Origin: an uncultured Thalassotalea sp.
GTDB lineage: Bacteria; Pseudomonadota; Gammaproteobacteria; Enterobacterales; Alteromonadaceae
Direction of reading: 5' to 3'
DNA: 64,000 bases
Assembly: GCA_947502355.1 (NCBI GenBank)
Contig: CANMZP010000004.1
Location: 124,001-188,000, forward strand
The notes under the pieces were generated by a model that ran no database searches, was not told the origin of the DNA, and worked only from the letters and a program-made list of their open reading frames with translations. This document shows, one piece after another, positions 25,973 through 33,854 of this stretch. The first letter of the stretch is position 1, and the number at the start of each line of letters is the position of its first letter. The translations under genes and the position numbers were made by a program.

Positions 25973-27763
25973 GTGGCATTACATTGGATAGATATGATCG
26001 TTATTGGGCTTTATATTTTAAGCACAATAGGGATCGGCTTTTACATTTCCAAAAAAGCTTCAACCAACCTGCAAGCCTATTTTTTAGGTGGCAAAACCAT
26101 TCCGTGGTGGGCACTGGGTGTGTCAAACGCCTCGGGCATGTTTGATATTACTGGTACCATGTGGCTGGTGTCCATGTGTTTTGTCTACGGACTGAAAAGT
26201 GCGTGGCTACCGTGGATTTGGCCTATCTTTAATCAGGTTTTCCTTATGGTCTATCTGTCAGTTTGGCTACGTCGCTCGAACGTCATGACGGGTGCTGAAT
26301 GGCTTAGAACTCGTTTTGGTGATGGCAAAGGCATTCAAATGGCACACGCAGTCATCGTTATTTTCGCCTTAGTTAGTGCGATTGGCTTTATCTCTTATGC
26401 GTTTAAAGGCATTGGTAAGTTTGCGATTATCTTCTTCCCATGGGATTTATCACCAGATACTTACGCGATGATTATTTTTGCTTGTACTGCGCTTTACGTG
26501 ATTAAAGGTGGTATGTACTCGGTTGTATTTACTGAAATTTTGCAATTTGTGATCATGACCGTAGCTGCTATTGCGGTGGGTGTTATTGCCATGAATGCGG
26601 TAAGTCCGGAAGCCCTAAATGCGGCGATTCCTAATGGTTGGAAAGACATTTTCTTTAGTTGGGAAATGGACTTAGACTGGACTGGCGTCATTGATACGGT
26701 CAATCAGAAGATTTCATCTGACGGGTTTGAGCTGTTTGGCTTATTCTTTATGATGATGCTGTTTAAAGGGGTACTTTCAAGTATGGCAGGCCCGGTACCA
26801 AACTACGACATGCAACGTATTTTAGCGACCAAATCGCCAAAAGAAGCGGCAAAAATGAGTGGTTTAGTATCATTGGTTATGTTCTTCCCTCGTTACATGA
26901 TGGTGGCCGGCTTAACAATCTTAGCCCTAGTATTCTTAGGTCCTGAAATTCAGGCCAAAGGTGAAGTATTCGATTTCGAACAAATCTTACCGTATGCCAT
27001 TGATAACTTTATTCCAATTGGCTTAACGGGTCTGTTAATTGCCGGCCTTTTAGCGGCCTTTATGTCGTCTTTTGCGGCAACGGTTAACGCTGCACCGGCT
27101 TATTTTGTTAACGACGTATACAAGCGTTACATCAACCCGAATGCCGAAGACAAAGTGTACGTGAAAATGAGTTACTTAGTATCGTTCCTGCTTATCGCCA
27201 TTGGTGTTGGGTTTGGTACGATGATCAGCTCAATTAACGACATTATGCAATGGATCTTTGGTGCCTTATTTGGTGGTTACGCCGCATCTAACTTATTGAA
27301 GTGGCACTGGTGGCGTTTTAATGCCTACGGTTACTTCTGGGGCATGATGTCAGGTTTGATTGCTTCACTGATCTTGCCAATCGTATTCCCGGAAATACAG
27401 CCACTATACGCGTTCCCTTACTTATTAGCGGCGGGTGTTATTGGTTCTTTCGCCGGTTCTTTATTAACGGATGCTGAGCCAGATGACGTATTAATGTCGT
27501 TCTACAGCAAGGTTCGTCCTTGGGGTTTCTGGGGTCCAATCAAAGAAAAAGTATTGGCACAAGACAGCGAGTTTAAAGTAAACAAAGACTTCCCACGCGA
27601 TATGTTTAACATTGGCGTTGGTATGATCTGGCAGATCTCTCTTGTAGTGATGCCTATTTACTTGGTTATTCGTGAAATGGACTTGATGTTCTACGCCTTT
27701 ATGGTGGCCGCGTTTACCAGCTTGATCTTGAAGAAAAACTGGTACGACAAACTGGAAGACTAG
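25973..27763 (+). CDS. Sodium/solute symporter (SSS family)
   Basis: A 596-residue inner-membrane protein with about 14 hydrophobic segments. It begins with the SSS hallmark of a first helix followed by SKKASTNLQAYFLGGKTIPWWALGVSN. The start codon is GTG at 25973, supported by AGGGGA at 25960-25965. SSS proteins use the sodium gradient to import sugars, amino acids and other small solutes. Its place between the cytoplasmic beta-mannosidase and a GH92 gene suggests that it imports the product of periplasmic trimming, such as Man-beta-1,4-GlcNAc, GlcNAc or mannose (inference). C-terminal residues 500-596 contain two further hydrophobic stretches after a charged cytoplasmic segment. Confidence 0.92.
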   Translation: MALHWIDMIVIGLYILSTIGIGFYISKKASTNLQAYFLGGKTIPWWALGVSNASGMFDITGTMWLVSMCFVYGLKSAWLPWIWPIFNQVFLMVYLSVWLRRSNVMTGAEWLRTRFGDGKGIQMAHAVIVIFALVSAIGFISYAFKGIGKFAIIFFPWDLSPDTYAMIIFACTALYVIKGGMYSVVFTEILQFVIMTVAAIAVGVIAMNAVSPEALNAAIPNGWKDIFFSWEMDLDWTGVIDTVNQKISSDGFELFGLFFMMMLFKGVLSSMAGPVPNYDMQRILATKSPKEAAKMSGLVSLVMFFPRYMMVAGLTILALVFLGPEIQAKGEVFDFEQILPYAIDNFIPIGLTGLLIAGLLAAFMSSFAATVNAAPAYFVNDVYKRYINPNAEDKVYVKMSYLVSFLLIAIGVGFGTMISSINDIMQWIFGALFGGYAASNLLKWHWWRFNAYGYFWGMMSGLIASLILPIVFPEIQPLYAFPYLLAAGVIGSFAGSLLTDAEPDDVLMSFYSKVRPWGFWGPIKEKVLAQDSEFKVNKDFPRDMFNIGVGMIWQISLVVMPIYLVIREMDLMFYAFMVAAFTSLILKKNWYDKLED

Positions 27764-27801
27764 GTTTGCCTTTAATGAGAATAATATCAGTAAGAGAAAA
27801 G

Positions 27802-30027
27802 ATGAATAATAACTCAACAGCGCTGCTTGTCTCCGCTACATTAAGCAGCTTGCTATTAGCCGGTTGCATTAATGAGCCAACGGTTGTCGCAGATGTTGCA
27901 ACCGATACCGTTAAAGAAGACGTGCTTGCCTATGCCGATCCTATGATTGGCACAGGTGGCCACGGCCATACCTTTCCTGGTGCTACGGTGCCATTTGGTA
28001 TGGTGCAACTGAGCCCGGATAATATTTCCAAAGGGTGGGACTGGACCTCAGGCTACCACTATTCAGATAACGTACTGGTTGGTTTTAGCCATACCCACTT
28101 ATCGGGCACAGGTGTTGGTGATTTACTGGATATACTGATGCTGCCAATGATCAGCCAATACCCACAGAATACCGAAAACGAATTAGACCGTGCGCATTCG
28201 ATTTACTCGCACGATAATGAATTTGCTACCCTAGGTTATTACTCACTTGAATTGCCAAAAGAGCAAATTAGAGCCGAAATGACCGCTACCAAACGTGTGG
28301 GTGTGCATCGTTATGAGTTCGGCGAGCAAGGCAGTGCACAAATCCTGTTTGATTTAGGCTTTAAGCAAAACTGGGATCTGGCCGAAGAAACCTATTTTAA
28401 GGTGGAAAACGACCATACCCTAGTGGGCTACCGAATTTCATCGGGTTGGGCGAAATACCAACCGGTGTACTTTGTTGCCGAGTTTGACCAACCGTTTAGC
28501 CATCAGTTTTACGCTGAGCGTCAACCAAAATCCGGCGATGAGTTTAAAGGCGTGAAAACCGAAGCGGTTCTAACGTTTGCCAAACAACAGGCGATTACGG
28601 TAAATGCCAAAGTAGGTATCTCTTACGCAAGTATTGACGGTGCCCGAAAAAACATTGCCCTTGAAACCAAAGGCTTTGATTTTGATGGTGTTAAAGCGCA
28701 AGCAGAAGAGACGTGGAGAGCCCAGTTAAGCAAGTTTGAAGTACAAGACGCGGATAAGGAAGCAAAGACTAAGTTTTATACAGCGCTTTACCATTCCTTC
28801 TTAGCACCAAGTTTATTCAGCGATGCCAATGGTGAATACTACGGCGCCGATGGTAAAACGCATAAAGCCGAAGGGTACGACCGTTATACCTTGTTCTCGT
28901 TATGGGATACATTCAGAGCCTTACATCCGTTATTAACCATCAGTAACCCTGAATTGGTTGACGATATGACACGCTCGATGATGGCGTTCTACAATGAAGC
29001 GGGTTTACTGCCAAGTTGGGATTTAATGTCGAATGAGACCGACATTATGATTGGCTACCATGGGGTGCCTGTCTTGGTTGATGCGTACTTTAAAGGGTTA
29101 ACCGATGTACCAGGCGAAGAACTGCTAGCGGCGATGAAAAAGTCGGCCATGCAAGATCGTTTTGGTATCGATTTATTTCGCGAATACGGCTATATCCCAT
29201 CAGAGCTAGAGCTTGAAGCGGTATCGAAAACCTTAGAATACGCCTTTGATGACTTTGCCATTGCCAAATTAGCCAAAGCGTTAGGTAAAGAAGACGATTA
29301 TCAGTATTTCAGCAAACGTGCCAATGCCTACAAGACCTTGTTTGATAAGCAAACAGGCTTTATGCGCGGTAAAGACAAAAACGGCGATTGGGTAAAAGAT
29401 TTTAACCCAACCTACGTTGCGCACCGTAAAACCGATTACACCGAAGCAAATGCGTGGCAGTACACTTGGTTTGTACCTCACGATGTGCAAGGTTTAATGG
29501 ATTTGTACGGTGGGGAAAAACCGTTCCTTGCTAAACTAGATGAATTGTTTGCTACCAGCTCTGAAATGCAAGGTGATGTATCGCCAGATATCACGGGCTT
29601 AATCGGTCAATACGCACACGGCAATGAGCCCGTGCATCATGTTGCTTACCTTTACTCATTTACCGATGATAAATACAAAGGCGAAGCGCGCATTAAGCAA
29701 ATTCGCGACACCATGTATGGCACTGGCCCGGATGGTTTAACGGGTAATGACGATGTGGGTCAAATGTCGGCCTGGTACGTATTCAGTGCTTTAGGTTTTT
29801 ACCCAGTTAACCCGATTGATGGTAAGTACGTATACGGTACACCACAATTTGATAAAGTCACCATTAAACAAGGCAATGGTAAAGATTTTGTCATTGAAAA
29901 GTCGGGTGATAATGGCGACAACTTTATTGAAAATACATTGTTAAACGGTGCAAAAGCAACGCAAAACCACGTGACTCATCAACAACTTGTTGACGGTGGT
30001 AAGTTGCATTTTCAATTTAAAAACTAA
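27802..30027 (+). CDS. GH92 alpha-mannosidase lipoprotein (GH92-2)
   Basis: A 741-residue GH92 enzyme. The open frame extends to 27766, but I choose the ATG at 27802 because it directly starts a lipoprotein signal (MNNNSTALL to LLAGC) and AGAGAAAAG precedes it. It has DPMIGTGGHGHTFPGATVPFGMVQLSP, the acid motif HGNEPVHH (Glu609) and the base motif NDDVGQMSAWYVFSALGFYP (Asp651), so all conserved elements are intact. It is a compact two-domain enzyme without accessory modules and is most similar in appearance to GH92-4. It closes the GH85-CutC-GH2-symporter operon, 38 bases behind the symporter. Expected to hydrolyse terminal alpha-mannose; linkage unknown. Confidence 0.94.
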   Translation: MNNNSTALLVSATLSSLLLAGCINEPTVVADVATDTVKEDVLAYADPMIGTGGHGHTFPGATVPFGMVQLSPDNISKGWDWTSGYHYSDNVLVGFSHTHLSGTGVGDLLDILMLPMISQYPQNTENELDRAHSIYSHDNEFATLGYYSLELPKEQIRAEMTATKRVGVHRYEFGEQGSAQILFDLGFKQNWDLAEETYFKVENDHTLVGYRISSGWAKYQPVYFVAEFDQPFSHQFYAERQPKSGDEFKGVKTEAVLTFAKQQAITVNAKVGISYASIDGARKNIALETKGFDFDGVKAQAEETWRAQLSKFEVQDADKEAKTKFYTALYHSFLAPSLFSDANGEYYGADGKTHKAEGYDRYTLFSLWDTFRALHPLLTISNPELVDDMTRSMMAFYNEAGLLPSWDLMSNETDIMIGYHGVPVLVDAYFKGLTDVPGEELLAAMKKSAMQDRFGIDLFREYGYIPSELELEAVSKTLEYAFDDFAIAKLAKALGKEDDYQYFSKRANAYKTLFDKQTGFMRGKDKNGDWVKDFNPTYVAHRKTDYTEANAWQYTWFVPHDVQGLMDLYGGEKPFLAKLDELFATSSEMQGDVSPDITGLIGQYAHGNEPVHHVAYLYSFTDDKYKGEARIKQIRDTMYGTGPDGLTGNDDVGQMSAWYVFSALGFYPVNPIDGKYVYGTPQFDKVTIKQGNGKDFVIEKSGDNGDNFIENTLLNGAKATQNHVTHQQLVDGGKLHFQFKN

Positions 30028-30055
30028 TGCTATAGCCCATTATAAGCTATGATTG

Positions 30056-30080
30056 AAAGGGCGATTTATCGCCCTTTTTT
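30056..30080 (+). terminator. Terminator after GH92-2
   Basis: The stem AAAGGGCGAT/ATCGCCCTTT (30056-30065 with 30068-30077, tight loop) is followed by a T run. It marks the end of the long receptor-GH85 transcript. Confidence 0.85.
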
Positions 30081-30192
30081 ACCAGCTGAGCCTAAGCGAA
30101 GTTTGGTAATAAAAATGTCCAGGACCCCCAAAATAGACAGTGAGCGCAGGTTTAAACAAATTTTTTTACCCCATTTAAAAAAGCATTAAACA

Positions 30193-31071
30193 ATGAATAA
30201 AACCAATTATTTATACATGGGTATCGACGGTGGTGGTACCAAATGCAAAGTGTGTATACAAGACGCAGAGGGTAACACCCTAGGCACAGGCTTGTGTGGC
30301 AGCGCCAACCCTGCCTACGGCATGGACGTAGTAAGTGAGTCGATACTTAACGCGACCAAACAAGCCTTGGCCGAGGCTGACTTGAATGAATCCGATATGA
30401 GCCGCTTAATCGTTGGTGCGGGCTTAGGTGGTTTACATTTACCAAGGTATCAAAAGCTCGCTGAAAGCTGGCCGCACCCATTTAAAGAAATTTACTTTAC
30501 CAACGATGTGATCACGGCAACGCTTGGTGCCCATAATGGCCAAGATGGTGGCTTAATCATCGTCGGTACCGGATTTAGTGCCTCGGGTGTGGTTAATGGG
30601 ATTGAGCATAACATTGGCGGCTTTGGTTTTGCACTTGGTGAAACTTGCAGTGGCTACTGGATAGGGCATGAAGCCATACAATGCGTTTTAAGGGCTTATG
30701 ACAACTTAGGGCCACAAACGTTAATTTCCCAGCTTCTAACCAAACACCTAGGTGGTGAAGGCTATGAGCTGGCTGAAAAGGTAAGTCATTTTTCAGTAAA
30801 AGATTTTGCGGCATTAGCACCGCTGGTCTTTAAAGCACAAGAACAAGAGGATGCTATTGCACAAGGAATTATTGAGCAAAGCTGTCAGTTTACAACGTTA
30901 GTTGCCAATCAGCTTATCGAGAAAGGCTGTTGCCGAGTCAGTCTAATTGGCGGCATTGCCACGCAATTGGCCAGCAGACTGCCTAAAGACATCCGAAAAA
31001 TGTTAGTGGAGCCTATTTATCAACCCGAAATTGGCGCAATACTGTACGCGAAATCTCGTAGTCGTTTGTAA
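30193..31071 (+). CDS. BadF/BadG-type sugar kinase, probable N-acetylglucosamine kinase
   Basis: A 292-residue member of the BadF/BadG/BcrA/BcrD ATPase family (COG2971), which includes eukaryotic and bacterial N-acetylglucosamine kinases. The ATP-binding phosphate loop is GIDGGGTKCKV (about residues 9-19). SANPAYG (about 37-43), FTNDVITATLGAH and IIVGTGFSASG (about 116-130) follow, and the C-terminal LIGGIATQL matches the second phosphate-binding region. No signal peptide. In this locus it would phosphorylate GlcNAc released by GH2 from the N-glycan core. The ribosome site is poor (no clear purine run near 30180-30190). It lies after a terminator, so it needs its own promoter or readthrough; I could not identify a promoter. 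Confidence 0.85.
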   Translation: MNKTNYLYMGIDGGGTKCKVCIQDAEGNTLGTGLCGSANPAYGMDVVSESILNATKQALAEADLNESDMSRLIVGAGLGGLHLPRYQKLAESWPHPFKEIYFTNDVITATLGAHNGQDGGLIIVGTGFSASGVVNGIEHNIGGFGFALGETCSGYWIGHEAIQCVLRAYDNLGPQTLISQLLTKHLGGEGYELAEKVSHFSVKDFAALAPLVFKAQEQEDAIAQGIIEQSCQFTTLVANQLIEKGCCRVSLIGGIATQLASRLPKDIRKMLVEPIYQPEIGAILYAKSRSRL

Positions 31072-31078
31072 AAAATAT

Positions 31079-31104
31079 AACCGGTGAAATCGATTTCACT
31101 GGTT
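31079..31104 (+). terminator. Hairpin after the BadF-type kinase gene
   Basis: AACCGGTGAAAT (31079-31090) pairs with ATTTCACTGGTT (31093-31104) with one wobble. It ends the kinase transcript or stabilises it; the T run is lacking. The loop region itself reads AAATCGATTT, similar to the core of the operator palindrome. Confidence 0.5.
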
Positions 31105-31369
31105 TGGCTAATCGTACGAAATTCAACCGCTTTTTTCGATATTTTCCCCTATAAACCACCTTTTTAGCAAAATGAGACGCAACTTTGCCCCATGTCAAAG
31201 TAAATAGGTAAATTACACTTGATAAAAAAGATGTAATCGATTACATATATAGTGTACAGATTATTACATAAGCCTAAGTGTACGTTGAGTGGGTTGGAAA
31301 CACTCCATTAACGATGTTTGGCCCATGTTGTCATTTCCTGTTTAAAGAATAGAGAGTTCGAATTTCACG
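31105..31369 (+). promoter_or_regulatory. GH92-3 operon upstream region with perfect operator
   Basis: ATGTAATCGATTACAT at 31231-31246 is a perfect 16-base palindrome and the best copy of the regulon site in the window. Several AT-rich promoter options surround it (for example TTGATA at 31219-31224), but none has a convincing partner, so I assign no -10/-35 pair. The leader to the GH92-3 start is about 120 bases. No gene is seen. Confidence 0.7.
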
Positions 31370-33706
31370 ATGAAAAAAATAATGATGTTAACCAGTGCAC
31401 TTGCCCTATTGGGTGGTTGCTCTGACAATGTTGAACCACAACAAACGGCGCAAGTTGCTCCGCAAAAGATCAACCTGGTTGAACAAGACTTAGTTCAATA
31501 CGTAAACCCACTAATGGGTTCTGATTCCAAGTTTAGTTTATCAAATGGTAATACTTACCCGGCTGTTGCAACACCGTGGGCGATGAACTTCTGGACACCA
31601 ATGACATCAAAAATGGGTGACGGCTGGACATACAAGTACGCTGAAAACACCATTCGTGGTATTAAGCAAACGCACCAACCAAGCCCTTGGTTGAACGACT
31701 ATGCCGCATTCTCTTTTATGGCGGTTACTGGCGATCTTAAATTCCAGGAAGATGAGCGTGCATCTTGGTACTCTCATAAAGCCGAAACATCAGCACCGCA
31801 CCACTATAAAGTGTTCCTTGCTGATTACGACACAACCGTGGAAGTAAGCCCGACAGAGCGTTCTGCGCACTTTCGTTTTACCTTCCCAGAAAACGACAAC
31901 TCTTACGTAATTCTTGATGCCTTTAACAAAGGCTCAATGGTTAAGATCTTACCAGAACAACGCAAAATTATTGGTTACGCCCGTAATAACCACGGTGGCG
32001 TACCAGAGAACTTCCACAACTACTTTGTGGCAACGTTCGACAAAGATTTCGATTTAACCCACACCTGGAATGACGACTGGAAACTGGCTGAAAACACAAC
32101 AGCAAGTGAAGGTGACCACGTTGGTGCGATCATTGGTTTTAAAACCAAAAAAGGTGAGCAAGTTAACGTAAAAGTGGCTTCTTCATTCATCAGTCCTGAA
32201 CAAGCTGAAATTAACCTTGCCCGTGAAATTGGTAACGACACATTCGAAACCACGAAGCAAAAAGCACATGACGCATGGCAAAACGAATTAGCACGTTTAA
32301 CCATTGAAGATGACAATATTGATAATATTCGTACCTTCTACTCTGCGTTATACCGTGTATTACTATTCCCTCGTAAGTTTTACGAGTACGATGCGAACGA
32401 TCAAGTTGTTCACTACAGCCCGTACAACGGTGAAGTATTACCTGGTTACATGTTTACCGATAACGGTTTCTGGGATACGTTCCGTGCGGTATTCCCATTC
32501 TTTACCCTAATGTACCCTGATTTAAATGCCCAAATCATGGAAGGTTTAGCCAACACTTACAAAGAGTCTGGCTGGTTACCTGAGTGGGCAAGCCCGGGTC
32601 ACCGTGGTGTAATGATTGGTTCTAACTCGGCGGTAAACATTGCTGATGCCTACGTTAAAGGTATCCGTGGCTTCGACATTGACACGTTATACGAAGCGGT
32701 AATTAAAAACGCTAACGTTGACGAAGGTCGTCCAGTAAGCTCTGTTGGTCGTGAAGGTGTTAACTACTACAACGAATTAGGTTACGTTCCTTACGATGTG
32801 GAAATTCATGAAAACGCAGCGCGTTCACTAGAATACGCTTACGCTGATTTCAACATTTACCAATTAGCAACGCTATTGAACAAGCCGGAAGATGCGAAAT
32901 TATTCCGTGAGCGTTCATTTAACTACAAGCACTTATTCGATACTGAATCTGGCTGGATACGTGGTAAAAACGCTGACGGTACGTTCCAATCACCGTTTAA
33001 CCCGCTTAAATGGGGCGATGCATTTACCGAAGGTAACTCATTACACTACACCTGGTCAGTATTCCAAGATATTGATGGTCTTAAAGACTTAATGGGCGGC
33101 GACGAAGCGTTCGTTAACAAGTTAGACAGCGTATTTGATATGCCAGCGGATTTTGATGATTCTTACTACGGTTTCACTATCCACGAAATTCGCGAAATGC
33201 AAATCGTTGATATGGGTAACTATGCGCACGGTAACCAACCGATCCAGCACATGATTTACTTATACAACTACGCAAAACAACCGTGGAAAGCACAACAGCA
33301 CGTACGTGAAGTAATGACTAAGTTATACACTCCAACACCAGATGGTTACTGTGGTGATGAAGATAACGGTCAAACATCAGCTTGGTATGTATTCTCTTCA
33401 ATGGGCTTCTACCCGGTAACACCAGGTACGCCTGAATACGTAATTGGTAGCCCACTGTTTGATAAAGTGACAATGACACTACAAGACGGCAAGCAATTTG
33501 TTATTACTGCTGATGATAACAATGCAGAAAACGTATACATCCAAGATGTTAAGTTAAACAATGCGGGCCACAACAAGTCTTGGTTAGATCACCACGTAAT
33601 TCAAGCCGGTGGTTCATTAGACTTCTCAATGGGTGCACAACCTAACAAGACATGGGCAACAGCAGATGACTCTGTGCCGTTCTCATTGTCTACGGCTTCT
33701 AAGTAA
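31370..33706 (+). CDS. Divergent GH92 enzyme lipoprotein with Gln at the catalytic-acid position (GH92-3)
   Basis: A 778-residue GH92 protein with a lipoprotein signal (MKKIMMLTSALALLGGC). It belongs to a different branch from GH92-1, -2 and -4: the N-terminal region reads GNTYPAVATPWAMNFW and KQTHQPSPWLNDYAAFSFM. The normally invariant HGNEP, which carries the proposed general acid Glu, is HGNQP here (Gln623, codon CAA at 33236-33238). The base motif is GDEDNGQTSAW (Asp665 kept, GQMS changed to GQTS). A GH92 enzyme from Cellulosimicrobium cellulans that removes mannose from mannose-1-phospho-6-mannose is, as I recall, also without the acid Glu, since phosphate is a good leaving group. Hydrolysis of mannosyl-phosphodiesters is thus a reasonable guess. 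First gene of the GH92-3/4/5 operon. Confidence 0.88.
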   Translation: MKKIMMLTSALALLGGCSDNVEPQQTAQVAPQKINLVEQDLVQYVNPLMGSDSKFSLSNGNTYPAVATPWAMNFWTPMTSKMGDGWTYKYAENTIRGIKQTHQPSPWLNDYAAFSFMAVTGDLKFQEDERASWYSHKAETSAPHHYKVFLADYDTTVEVSPTERSAHFRFTFPENDNSYVILDAFNKGSMVKILPEQRKIIGYARNNHGGVPENFHNYFVATFDKDFDLTHTWNDDWKLAENTTASEGDHVGAIIGFKTKKGEQVNVKVASSFISPEQAEINLAREIGNDTFETTKQKAHDAWQNELARLTIEDDNIDNIRTFYSALYRVLLFPRKFYEYDANDQVVHYSPYNGEVLPGYMFTDNGFWDTFRAVFPFFTLMYPDLNAQIMEGLANTYKESGWLPEWASPGHRGVMIGSNSAVNIADAYVKGIRGFDIDTLYEAVIKNANVDEGRPVSSVGREGVNYYNELGYVPYDVEIHENAARSLEYAYADFNIYQLATLLNKPEDAKLFRERSFNYKHLFDTESGWIRGKNADGTFQSPFNPLKWGDAFTEGNSLHYTWSVFQDIDGLKDLMGGDEAFVNKLDSVFDMPADFDDSYYGFTIHEIREMQIVDMGNYAHGNQPIQHMIYLYNYAKQPWKAQQHVREVMTKLYTPTPDGYCGDEDNGQTSAWYVFSSMGFYPVTPGTPEYVIGSPLFDKVTMTLQDGKQFVITADDNNAENVYIQDVKLNNAGHNKSWLDHHVIQAGGSLDFSMGAQPNKTWATADDSVPFSLSTASK

Positions 33707-33763
33707 GCATATATAACAAGTCATTATAGGCACCGGTTAACCAGTGCCTCTGACACCAATTCC

Positions 33764-33790
33764 AAAGGGCTGGCTTATGCCAGCCTTTTT
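33764..33790 (+). terminator. Partial terminator between GH92-3 and GH92-4
   Basis: GGCTGGC (33768-33774) pairs with GCCAGCC (33779-33785) over loop TTAT, flanked by AAA and TTTTT. A second small palindrome (AGGCAC.GGTTAACC.GTGCCT, about 33728-33749) lies just upstream. With no promoter visible after it, some readthrough into GH92-4 is expected. Confidence 0.7.
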
Positions 33791-33854
33791 AATGACAAAA
33801 TAAAAAACCACCATTGGGCAAGCCCTAGAGAGTGGACAACAAGGTAACCGTTTT

